Source of the DNA: Symsagittifera roscoffensis
Lineage: Eukaryota > Xenacoelomorpha > Acoela > Convolutidae
NCBI RefSeq assembly: GCF_963678635.1
Contig: NC_087069.1
Coordinates: 8,814,633-8,878,632, forward strand
DNA: 64,000 nucleotides
Direction: 5' to 3'
In this document: in pieces, positions 53,513-64,000 of the stretch
How positions within the stretch are numbered: the stretch's first letter is position 1
Layout: each line of letters begins with the position of its first letter
Made by a program: the position numbers and the translations under genes
Notes under the pieces: model-generated
What the model was told of the DNA's origin: nothing
Seen by the model: only the letters and a program-made list of their open reading frames with translations
Database searches by the model: none

Positions 53513-55342
53513 ATGACTTCCAAATGTGTCACGTGTTTATCAAATTTGCCCAATGAAACGTTGTATCGATGTCAAACATGTTCTAGAGAGCAGGACGAAG
53601 CTTCAGGTTTCGAATACTTCTGCGAAAATTGCTTAGTGTCACATATTCGAAAAGGTCATTCAGTAATCGACTGCAAAGGTAATAAACCTCTTGTGTGTTC
53701 GACGCACAGCTTGATCTGCCTTGAATATTGCAAAACTTGTGACGTTACGCTTTGTTACAAATGTCTGGGAAGTCACAGCAAACATGATTTTCAGCCTGCT
53801 GAAGTGAAGGGTTCGGAACTAAAAAGAAAGGTGTTTGACTTATTGACGGATTTGGAAATGAAAGAAAAGCCTCTGAGACTCAAGCAAGAGAAAAATCTGG
53901 AAATCATTCGGAAAAATCAGGAGATAGCTCAGCGTTTGGAGGAGTTCATCAAAGGTGAACTTAAAAAACTAGAAGAAAATGTTCGGGAGAAAATCAATCA
54001 AAAATCGACTACGAATGATAGATTGAGAGGCGAGCTGACTACGGCGTGTAATGATTTGCTTTCATTACAGGGTAGAACAAGAGCTCTGCTGAGTCAATCG
54101 AACGCTAATTTGACTCATAACTTTGCAATAGTTGCTGACGATTGTTCGAATTTTGAATCACGATATAATGATTCGATAAAAAAAGAAAGCGATTTTTTCA
54201 ATTCTGTTACGGATAGCTTGAATAAATTGTTTGATTCGTTTCGGATCGAATTTGAGGAGCTTTTAGAAACAGAAAATAGTTCGCACAATCAGGCGAACCA
54301 GATTTTCCACGTTAATGGATTGAACAGTTTATTGATTTACCGAGTGCAGAGGAACCATCATAAAGAGCTGTCGGTTTCAACTATAACGTTTGCTAGGAAT
54401 GGTGGTCAAATAATCACAGAAACCGCTGTTGAAAATATGAAAAGAAACGTCGAAATTACCCATGTTTTCATTTTATGGGCTTTTGAAACAGTTAATACGC
54501 GTAATACTGAATCACAGTGGGCAGAAAATAGTATTTCCACTGAGCAAATAATAGTTCTGCTGAACAACCGGATTGCGAAATTGTATGATTCTTCAAGCAA
54601 AGCTTTTGAACGATTTACTTACCCCCAGTACAATAATTTCTTATGGCCGTATTGCGCAAGTGATCGATTTGTTCACTGGTCTTATTGGAATGCTGATGAG
54701 AAAAAAGTTCGATTTAGTCACAGTTTTGGTTTAAGTTTTGACTGTGATCACTGTCCAAAAATCAGAATGAACGGCTTTGATTCCAATACTTTATGCTTCA
54801 TTGACCAAAACTGCTCCGTTTTTGTTGTTGAATTGTCCGGCTATGAGCCAGATGGAATTGAAAAAATTGATAAGGAAACTCATCATTTGGAAACAATCGA
54901 CTCAATTTCATCTGACCATTATTATATAAGGGGAACAAACACTCTAATAAAACGACTGGGTTTGTGGTCCGTTGATTCAACATCAGTCACGATTGTACAT
55001 AAGGTGTTTAATTCTCCGGAACCGTTCAGTGTTTATCGACGTGTATGTTGGGATAATGAGCTAGCCGTACTTTCTCTCGATCTCCCCGATCAAGAAGAAA
55101 AGATTCAAATGGGGCGTTCAAGTGCCCAGATTCAAATAATGCGCCCGGCCATCAGAACGATCTCGGAAGGGCGCGTATTTCCGTTATATTTGTTTTGGGC
55201 CTTTGAATGTCAAATAAAGCAGAAACCGTTCGCAGCTGTACAGCCACAAGATCACACAAATGTTGTCGCGGCCTTCAGACAAAGTATACATAAGAAAAGC
55301 CTACAATATAACTCAACAGATCTGGACATTAATTATGAGTGA
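53513..55342 (+). CDS. Intronless B-box zinc-finger, coiled-coil protein (TRIM-like, no RING)
   Basis: The chosen ATG is 53513; the frame is open upstream but has no earlier ATG. The product has 609 residues. Zinc-binding cluster 1 uses C5, C8, C20, C23, C37, C40, H44 and H49, resembling a B-box 1. B-box 2 uses C62, H65, C73, C76, C81, C84, H88 and H91. A coiled coil covers about 105-290. The C-terminal 310 residues are unassigned, with several aromatic-rich segments that could be a beta-propeller-like fold. Without a RING finger it is unlikely to be a ubiquitin ligase by itself; TRIM-like proteins act as scaffolds in signalling or defence. Codon use and lack of introns suggest a retrocopy or a lineage-specific expanded family. 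Confidence 0.8.
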   Translation: MTSKCVTCLSNLPNETLYRCQTCSREQDEASGFEYFCENCLVSHIRKGHSVIDCKGNKPLVCSTHSLICLEYCKTCDVTLCYKCLGSHSKHDFQPAEVKGSELKRKVFDLLTDLEMKEKPLRLKQEKNLEIIRKNQEIAQRLEEFIKGELKKLEENVREKINQKSTTNDRLRGELTTACNDLLSLQGRTRALLSQSNANLTHNFAIVADDCSNFESRYNDSIKKESDFFNSVTDSLNKLFDSFRIEFEELLETENSSHNQANQIFHVNGLNSLLIYRVQRNHHKELSVSTITFARNGGQIITETAVENMKRNVEITHVFILWAFETVNTRNTESQWAENSISTEQIIVLLNNRIAKLYDSSSKAFERFTYPQYNNFLWPYCASDRFVHWSYWNADEKKVRFSHSFGLSFDCDHCPKIRMNGFDSNTLCFIDQNCSVFVVELSGYEPDGIEKIDKETHHLETIDSISSDHYYIRGTNTLIKRLGLWSVDSTSVTIVHKVFNSPEPFSVYRRVCWDNELAVLSLDLPDQEEKIQMGRSSAQIQIMRPAIRTISEGRVFPLYLFWAFECQIKQKPFAAVQPQDHTNVVAAFRQSIHKKSLQYNSTDLDINYE

Positions 55343-55808
55343 AACATTTTTTTTAAATATTGGTTGATTACTTTTTAAAGAGCCTGCTATTACAAAAATG
55401 CTGATAAATAAGCAATTTACAGATTATGCGTGTTGTTGAAACCGTCTTTTTGAATTCATATCATACCTGCTTTGTTTATCCATACCGAATTGAATCGAGG
55501 TTTATCCATATATATCGTTTACTCCATATCCTAAGTTTTCCATTTTTCATTTCTGAGCTTCTAATAAATATAGATAGTTTTTTTCTCTCCCTACATACCA
55601 TGTATTATGATTCTTCAATTATATTCGTTATTATAGAACAATTTCTTCTCGCAAGAGGCTGGTATTTTTATAACAGTTTCTGACTGCGAAAATTTCATTT
55701 AAGAATTAAACGTTGTTTTGATTGGTCACTGACGGCTCAATGCGAGAATAAAATTGAATTGGAAGAGCTGCTAAGTGAGTGCAAATGAACAGGCGAAAGG
55801 GGTACCGA
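55343..55808. other. Downstream region of the B-box gene
   Basis: No gene is seen. AATAAATATAG at about 55563 is a possible polyadenylation signal for the B-box gene. Confidence 0.35.
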
Positions 55809-56650
55809 TCTTTTAGCAGACCAATCTTTTAGCATAAAAAGTGAAAAATGAGTCTTTTAGCAGACCAACGTAGTAAAGTGACGGATGATTGATCGACAGA
55901 CTCAAAAAGACGCTTAGTCTGGGGCCAAGCTTCCCCAACTCAGACAATTATCTCGCAATTTGTAAACAAAAGGGGCCTTGGAAATTAGACGATAAGTAAG
56001 TTAGACGGATGCTACAAAAACGAAATTAGGCGAAATTTATATTTTACAGATCTGGCATTTTAGACGAAAAAGCTATGAAAAGGAAAGGGCCAACAAAAAT
56101 TTTTCTGAAGAGTCAAGTTTCACAAATACAAAAAGAACATAAAATGTCAATACCTATCAAAACAATTAGTTGAAATGAACATAAAGTGTCAAATTCGAAT
56201 GTTACAGGAGAGTTTTGAATTGAATAAGTTATGCATTATTGACTTGTAAAATTTTTGGCCACCGAAATTTAACTGTTGTCTGCTAACAATTTTGTTTTTG
56301 TAACGCACTTTGTCTGTAAACAGTTTCAATCTCTCTCACTTACGTCTATTTTCTCATAATTGCAGTTTTGTAAATGGTCGACTTTCTTTTTAAGTACCTC
56401 CGTCTAATTTGCTTATCGCCTAATTTCTCAACCCCCTAAACAAAACTATCAACTTCAAAAACACAGCAGTCTAAATTATCGGCAAAACACAGATTTACGC
56501 GCACAATAACACTCGTGTTGAATAGAAGCGCACCGGAGCATTTGAAGTTAGCATTTGAACTTTGCCAATGCCGCTTTTGAAGTTAGCTATCACACTTTAT
56601 AATTGTTCTGCGTCTGTTAAAAAACCGGTTTGCTAAAATCCCTAGCACCA
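55809..56650. repeat. MITE-like element with nested inverted repeats
   Basis: The outer ends are GATCTTTTAGCAGACC at about 55807 and, inverted, GGTTTGCTAAAATCC at about 56627. An inner pair, GGAAATTAGACGATAAG (55980) and the inverse CTTATCGCCTAATTTC (56412), with TTAGACGG next to each, encloses about 440 bp. There is no coding sequence. Confidence 0.6.
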
Positions 56651-58669
56651 GGCGAATGGAAAGAGGCGTCTAATATCTTACTTTGCTTACAGAAGACAAC
56701 GAATCTTTTTAAAAACTTGCATGATCAAGTGTATTGTAATCAGATTTGTATAAAATTATTGTTGGTGAAATAATTAGAAATAATGATTTCAAATAAAATC
56801 TTTCAGACATCTTCTAAAATATACTTGTATTTTTTAGTCAATGTATTTGAGACATGTCTCAATTTCAAAAATCCATGTAAAAGATCTGTTTATTTATCAG
56901 GGGGCTATTCTCGTTTTTTTGTACGGATAAACGTTTTCTGAATTATAGTTGACATTTTTTGACATGCGTGAGTTTTAGATGCTTGTAATTTCAGATCTTA
57001 TATTGTTTGCGCTACTGCTGAGTTTAGTTGCCGACAATTCATAGTGTGTTTATTCCATTTTTGCATGTTTATAGTAGCATATTGATCTAATAGTTTATTT
57101 TGTCTCTTTTGAATAAATATGTCTGTTTTTCTAAACAATTTTATGCATATTTTTATACAAGCATGCTTTTCGCTTATTGGTGGTTAGATGAGAACGTTAC
57201 GAAGTCATTCAAGTTTTTATTATGAATTCATTTTCATTAACTTTCTACTCGACAGAGGTAATACTAGTTCTACTGAAAAACGTTGTTATTTTTTCTTATG
57301 GCCGAATTACGATATCGCAAAATCTTCATTGGGTTAATTTTTATTACTAGACCTCGCATTAATCAATTTTTTTGGTTTCTAAGAACCCCATGACTTACAA
57401 TAAGGGATAGTCGCCGGTGAAATATATTTCTATATTTAATCTTAGGGCTTTAAGTTTTTTCAGAGTGTATAAAACCAACCTGAGAATATATATTCTCTTC
57501 GAAAGAGTAGAAATGAACAGACGAATCGAAAAAGGGGGAACTAATATCTTACTTAGAAGATAACGAAGTCTTTTTGAAACTTGAAAGATCAGATGTGTAT
57601 AAAAATGTAATGGTTTCGAAATAATTAAAACTATATCTAATTAAATAGATTGTTTTCAGGTATCTTCAATTATATACATTTATTTTTCGCAGTCATATAT
57701 TTTGGACATGTCCAAATTTCAAAAATACACGTAATAGATATGTTTTTTGATATAGGTCGCGATGATTATTTTTTCTCATTAAAATACAAACTGCTCTAAT
57801 AACTACAAAAGTGCTTTCCATTCGCTTTTTTTTATTGAATCTATAAGTGCTCTAAGCAATATATGTTTTTTTAAGATAACTTCAAGTTCATTTGCTGAAA
57901 GTTTAGCAAATTGATTTCTCTAATTACGAAAGCAGAAAATTAAGGAAAAACTTGATCGACTTTTAATTTCAAAAGTGGATTTCAGTTTTCAGATTTCCCA
58001 GCTGAATGAAAAGTTCCTATTTGAAGTTGAAGTTTTTTTCAAAAACAAGTAATGATATTTCCTTCCGTTCGTCGACTTTTTTCTAACTGTCTGTCGGCTA
58101 TATTTTTTTGTACGGTTTATAAACAATTTCTAAATAGTAACACATTTTTGATCAGTCATCAGTCTTGCAATACAATCCTTCTTATTGTTAATTGATGGTT
58201 AAATGAGAAAGTTGAGAATTCATTCATATTTTTTTATTGATTTCGTCTTCATATACTACCTTCTCGACAGAGATAATAGTATTTGTTTCCCAAAAAAACG
58301 TTTATTTTTTATGGCCAAATACGATATCCTAAAATCTTAATTGGAATCTATTATATATTTAAATGCGGGCTTCAATATCTCGCCATGTTTCAGCTTTTTC
58401 AACGAATTATTTTTGCATGCTTAAGCTATATCGTATATTGCAATGGTTAAGAATTTTTTTTCGATTTTTTTATTTGATGTTAGTGGTTATTTTACTGAGT
58501 TTGAATTAAGCAGCCCAATATCGAATTAGGGGTTGCAAATTTGGCCTCCAATTTTGAATGCCCGAATCATTTTAGTTAACGAGATGAGACGATTTTTGAG
58601 ATTTTTTCAAAAATTTTCAGAAATTTCAAATAACAAAATAATTTACAAAACTTGAAGTTTCCAACCCTG

Positions 58670-61600
58670 TAGTTGGGTGCTGTCAGAGTACTTTAAGGAG
58701 TTACAAATCTTGCCTACAAATATGACTGTTCGAATATTTGTAGTATTCGAGGTATGACGTTTTTGTGATTTTTTCAAAAAAATTTTAGAAAACTTATATT
58801 AATTTTTTTCCGCAAAATCTGAAATTCCCAACCCTAATTAAAACTATATGTAACTAAATAGATTGTTTTCAGATATCTTCAATTGTATACATTTATTTTT
58901 TGCAGTCATATATTTTGGACATGTTCAAATTTCAAAAATACACGTAATAGGTATGTTTTCATATAGGTCACGATGATTATTTTTTCTCATTGAAACACAA
59001 ACTGTTCTAATAACTACAAAAGTGCTTTCCATTCGTTCAAAACTTGATCGACTTTTAATTTCAAAAGAGGATTTCAGTTTTCAGATTTCCCAGCTGAATG
59101 AAAAGTTCCTATTTGAAGTTGAAATTTTTTTCAAAAACAAGTAAGGATGTTTTTTCTATTTCCTTCCGTTCGTCGACTTTTTTCTAACTGTCTGTCGGCT
59201 ATATTTTTTTTGTACGGTTTATAAAAAATTTCTAAATAGTAACACATTTTTGATCAGTCATCAGTTTTGCAATACAATCCTGCTTATCGTTAATTGATGG
59301 TTAAATGAGAAAGTTGAGAATTCATTCATGTTTTTTTATTGATTTCGTCTTCATATACTACCTTCTCGACAGAGATAATAGTATTTGTTTCCCAAAAAAA
59401 ACATTTATTTTTTTTATGGCCAAATACGATATCCTAAAATCTTAATTGGAATCTATTATATATTTAAATGCGGGCTTCACTATCTCGCCATGTTTAAGCT
59501 TTTTCAACGTATTATTTTTGCATGCTTAAGCTATATCGTATATTGCAATGGTTAAGAATTTTTTTTCGATTTTCTTATTTGATGTTAGTGGTTATTTAAC
59601 TGAGTTTGAATTAAGCAGCCCAATATCGAATTAGGGGTTGCAAATTTGGCCTCCAATTTTGAATGCCCGAATCATTTTAGTTAACGAGATGAGACGATTT
59701 TTGAGATTTTTTCAAAAATTTTCAGAAATTTCAAATAACAAAATAATTTACAAAACTTGAAGTTTCCAACCCTGTAGTTGGGTGCTGTCAGAGTACTTTA
59801 AGGAGTTACAAATCTTGCCTCCAAATATGACTGTTCGAATATTTGTAGTTTTCGAGGTATGACGTTTTTGTGATTTTTTCAAAAAAATTTTAGAAAACTT
59901 ATATTAATTTTTTTCCGCAAAATCTGAAATTCCCAACCCTAATTAAAACTATATGTAACTAAATAGATTGTTTTCAGATATCTTCAATTATATACATTTA
60001 TTTTTTGCAGTCATATATTTTGGACATGTCCAAATTTCAAAAATACACGTAATAGATATGTTTTCATATAGGTCACGATGATTATTTTTTCTCATTGAAA
60101 CACAAACTGCTCTAATAACTACAAAAGTGCTTTCCATTCGCTTTTTTTATTGAATCTATAAGTGCTCTAAGCAATATACGTTTTTTTAAGATAACTTCAA
60201 GTTCATTTGCTGAAAGTTTTGAAATTGCCGATTTTGTAGTTGGGTGCTGTCAGAGTACTCTAAGGAGTTACAAATCTTGCCTCTAAATTTGACTGTTCGA
60301 ATCCTTGTATAGTTTTCGAGGTATGACGTTTTTTTTGTGATTTTTTCAAAAAATTTTCAGAAAATTTCAATTATTTATTTCTCAAAATTTGAAATTCCCA
60401 ATTTTGTAGTTGGGTGCTGTCAGAGTACTCTCAGGAGTTACAAATCTTGCCTCTAAATATGGCTGTTCAAATCCTTGTAGTTTTCGAGACATAACCTTTT
60501 TTTGCGATTTTTTCAAAAGTTTTCAGAAAACTTAAATTATTATTAGTTTTTAAAAATCTGAAATTCCCAACCCTGTAGTCAGGTCCTGTCAGAATAGTCT
60601 CAAAGATTGCGAATATTGTCTCCAAGTATGAGTGCTCAATTCTTTGTAGTTTTCGAGATATGACGTTTTTTGTGATTTTTTCAAAAATTTTCTGAAAACT
60701 TCGGAAAGTTTAAAATAATTATTTTTCAAAATTTGAAATTTCCAACTCCATAGTTCGGTGTTGTCAGGGTACTATAAAGAGTTGCAAATCTTACCACATG
60801 CGACTGCTAAACGCGACTGCTTAAATGCTTTTAGTTTCCGAGATATGACTTTTCAAAATTTCTCGAAGAACTTATCTACAAGGAAATTCAAAAAAATTGA
60901 AACTACTAATTTGATGAAGATACAACTTTATTGTCAGCGTACCCCGAGGCTTCTCAAATCTTGCCTCTTAATATGAATGCTCAAATCCTTTTACTTTTTA
61001 AGATAAGACGTTTTTAAATTTTTTTCGGGAAACTTAGGTTTAAAAAAATTCACAAAACTTTGGATTCCTAACCCTATAGTAGGGTGCTCTCAGGGACTCT
61101 CAGTGGTTGCAAATCTGGCCTCCGAGTTTCTCCAGAGGCCCATTAAATTTTCGAGATGACACTTTTAAAATGGGAATGTAGTTGGGTGCTGTCAGAGTAC
61201 TTTAAGGAGTTACAAATCTTGCCTCCAAATATGACTGTTCGAATATTTGTAGTTTTCGAGGTATGACGTTTTTGTGATTTTTTCAAAAAAATTTTAGAAA
61301 ACTTATATTAATTTTTTTCCGCAAAATCTGAAATTCCCAACCCTAATTAAAACTATATGTAACTAAATAGATTGTTTTCAGATATCTTCAATTATATACA
61401 TTTATTTTTTGCAGTCATATATTTTGGACATGTTCAAATTTCAAAAATACACGTAATAGGTATGTTTTCATATAGGTCACGATGATTATTTTTTCTCATT
61501 GAAACACAAACTGTTCTAATAACTACAAAAGTGCTTTCCATTCGTTCAAAACTTGATCGACTTTTAATTTCAAAAGAGGATTTCAGTTTTCAGATTTCCC

Positions 61601-63687
61601 AGCTGAATGAAAAGTTCCTATTTGAAGTTGAAATTTTTTTCAAAAACAAGTAAGGATGTTTTTTCTATTTCCTTCCGTTCGTCGACTTTTTTCTAACTGT
61701 CTGTCGGCTATATTTTTTTTGTACGGTTTATAAAAAATTTCTAAATAGTAACACATTTTTGATCAGTCATCAGTTTTGCAATACAATCCTGCTTATCGTT
61801 AATTGATGGTTAAATGAGAAAGTTGAGAATTCATTCATGTTTTTTTATTGATTTCGTCTTCATATACTACCTTCTCGACAGAGATAATAGTATTTGTTTC
61901 CCAAAAAAAACATTTATTTTTTTTATGGCCAAATACGATATCCTAAAATCTTAATTGGAATCTATTATATATTTAAATGCGGGCTTCACTATCTCGCCAT
62001 GTTTAAGCTTTTTCAACGTATTATTTTTGCATGCTTAAGCTATATCGTATATTGCAATGGTTAAGAATTTTTTTTCGATTTTCTTATTTGATGTTAGTGG
62101 TTATTTAACTGAGTTTGAATTAAGCAGCCCAATATCGAATTAGGGGTTGCAAATTTGGCCTCCAATTTTGAATGCCCGAATCATTTTAGTTAACGAGATG
62201 AGACGATTTTTGAGATTTTTTCAAAAATTTTCAGAAATTTCAAATAACAAAATAATTTACAAAACTTGAAGTTTCCAACCCTGTAGTTGGGTGCTGTCAG
62301 AGTACTTTAAGGAGTTACAAATCTTGCCTCCAAATATGACTGTTCGAATATTTGTAGTTTTCGAGGTATGACGTTTTTGTGATTTTTTCAAAAAAATTTT
62401 AGAAAACTTATATTAATTTTTTTCCGCAAAATCTGAAATTCCCAACCCTAATTAAAACTATATGTAACTAAATAGATTGTTTTCAGATATCTTCAATTAT
62501 ATACATTTATTTTTTGCAGTCATATATTTTGGACATGTCCAAATTTCAAAAATACACGTAATAGATATGTTTTCATATAGGTCACGATGATTATTTTTTC
62601 TCATTGAAACACAAACTGCTCTAATAACTACAAAAGTGCTTTCCATTCGCTTTTTTTATTGAATCTATAAGTGCTCTAAGCAATATACGTTTTTTTAAGA
62701 TAACTTCAAGTTCATTTGCTGAAAGTTTTGAAATTGCCGATTTTGTAGTTGGGTGCTGTCAGAGTACTCTAAGGAGTTACAAATCTTGCCTCTAAATTTG
62801 ACTGTTCGAATCCTTGTATAGTTTTCGAGGTATGACGTTTTTTTTGTGATTTTTTCAAAAAATTTTCAGAAAATTTCAATTATTTATTTCTCAAAATTTG
62901 AAATTCCCAATTTTGTAGTTGGGTGCTGTCAGAGTACTCTCAGGAGTTACAAATCTTGCCTCTAAATATGGCTGTTCAAATCCTTGTAGTTTTCGAGACA
63001 TAACCTTTTTTTGCGATTTTTTCAAAAGTTTTCAGAAAACTTAAATTATTATTAGTTTTTAAAAATCTGAAATTCCCAACCCTGTAGTCAGGTCCTGTCA
63101 GAATAGTCTCAAAGATTGCGAATATTGTCTCCAAGTATGAGTGCTCAATTCTTTGTAGTTTTCGAGATATGACGTTTTTTGTGATTTTTTCAAAAATTTT
63201 CTGAAAACTTCGGAAAGTTTAAAATAATTATTTTTCAAAATTTGAAATTTCCAACTCCATAGTTCGGTGTTGTCAGGGTACTATAAAGAGTTGCAAATCT
63301 TACCACATGCGACTGCTAAACGCGACTGCTTAAATGCTTTTAGTTTCCGAGATATGACTTTTCAAAATTTCTCGAAGAACTTATCTACAAGGAAATTCAA
63401 AAAAATTGAAACTACTAATTTGATGAAGATACAACTTTATTGTCAGCGTACCCCGAGGCTTCTCAAATCTTGCCTCTTAATATGAATGCTCAAATCCTTT
63501 TACTTTTTAAGATAAGACGTTTTTAAATTTTTTTCGGGAAACTTAGGTTTAAAAAAATTCACAAAACTTTGGATTCCTAACCCTATAGTAGGGTGCTCTC
63601 AGGGACTCTCAGTGGTTGCAAATCTGGCCTCCGAGTTTCTCCAGAGGCCCATTAAATTTTCGAGATGACACTTTTAAAATGGGAATT
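58670..63687. repeat. Nearly exact 2,509-bp tandem duplication
   Basis: 58670-61178 and 61179-63687 correspond base for base; I saw only about three or four differences, all in the first 300 bp. Both copies end CACTTTTAAAATGGGAAT; after the first the next copy begins, after the second unrelated sequence follows. Confidence 0.95.
60222..61140. repeat. Diverged monomers of about 170 bp
   Basis: The block TGTAGTTGGGTGCTGTCAGA ... GAGTTACAAATCTTGCCTC ... TTTTCGAGRTATGACGTTTT recurs with starts near 60233, 60403, 60574, 60748 and, in altered form, 61070. Single copies also lie near 58670 and 59774. Confidence 0.8.
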
Positions 63688-64000
63688 AAAAAAATTTAAA
63701 AGATCGAAATTACCAACCCTGTCATTGAGTGCAGTCAGAGTACACTAAAAGTTTGCAGATGTTGTTTCCAATATATGCGGTTTTTGATGAGCTGTCGAAA
63801 AATTTCGAAGCACCGAAGTTGCGTTAAACGCTAGTAATTTCTATTACTAGGCCTCACTACAATCAATTTATTTTGGCACTTTACAACCCCTATGGTTTTT
63901 CAAATGTAATTATTTAAATGTATGCCTTCATTTCATCTCAAGGATTCAAGTTCTCTCAGATGGCGTGAAACTACCCTGAGAAAAAAATGTATTGTTTAAA

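Larger units (their letters stand above)
56690..64000. repeat. Complex tandem repeat array
   Basis: A 0.9-1.2 kb unit with landmarks GATTGTTTTCAGATATCTTC, TTTTGGACATGT and TCTAATAACTACAAAAGTGC recurs in diverged form near 56800 and 57640 and in close copies near 58850, 59960, 61370 and 62470. Between the close copies are satellite-like monomers. The array continues to the window end in diverged form. No protein-coding content is seen. Confidence 0.85.

Noticed and set aside
60758-63485. Identical 72-codon frames at 60758 and 63267
   Set aside because: They are chance open frames in the 2,509-bp duplicated satellite DNA.

Overview
The window is nuclear DNA of a metazoan. It has spliceosomal introns, a multi-exon cytochrome P450 of CYP46 type, an ITPase gene, an intronless B-box protein gene, AT-rich intergenic DNA and many retroelements. 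The species cannot be fixed from the sequence. A CYP46-type P450 and one apparent GA-AG intron make an invertebrate chordate such as a tunicate one candidate only.

Layout: (1) 1-11889 is the 5' part of a degenerate Ty3/gypsy LTR retrotransposon on the minus strand (element 2). It has a 5' LTR, a primer-binding site, a leader of about 3 kb, gag with two zinc knuckles, protease and reverse transcriptase. About 2.34 kb of its gag/protease/RT region is repeated in tandem at least three times, and the copy is frameshifted and leaves the window at the left. (2) 11893-35432 is a second, very young member of the same family (element 1), inserted in the 5' LTR of element 2. Its two 905-bp LTRs are almost identical and the whole element is about 23.5 kb, far larger than usual for Ty3/gypsy. 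Reading along its RNA it has a 3.1-kb leader full of minisatellites, a gag-protease-RT frame, an RNase H frame, an integrase frame with a long tail ending in a macrodomain-like fold, and then an extra frame of about 2,960 codons carrying an intact SGNH (GDSL) hydrolase domain, a second degenerate SGNH-like domain and about 1,850 residues I do not recognise. Two in-frame stop codons interrupt this extra frame, and pol has two breaks. (3) 35433-36611 holds the displaced tip of the element 2 LTR, an inverted older LTR fragment and another solo or unpaired LTR. (4) 37878-39227 is ITPase on the plus strand and 40444-47178 a 12-exon P450 on the minus strand, converging tail to tail. (5) 53513-55342 is an intronless two-zinc-finger B-box/coiled-coil protein. 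(6) 55809-64000 has nested inverted-repeat elements and a long tandem array that contains an almost exact 2,509-bp duplication.

The host genes look intact and ordinary. The strongest candidate for something undescribed is the giant retrotransposon lineage with its SGNH-hydrolase ORF and macrodomain-like tail. Retroelement copies are described as found, with their breaks.
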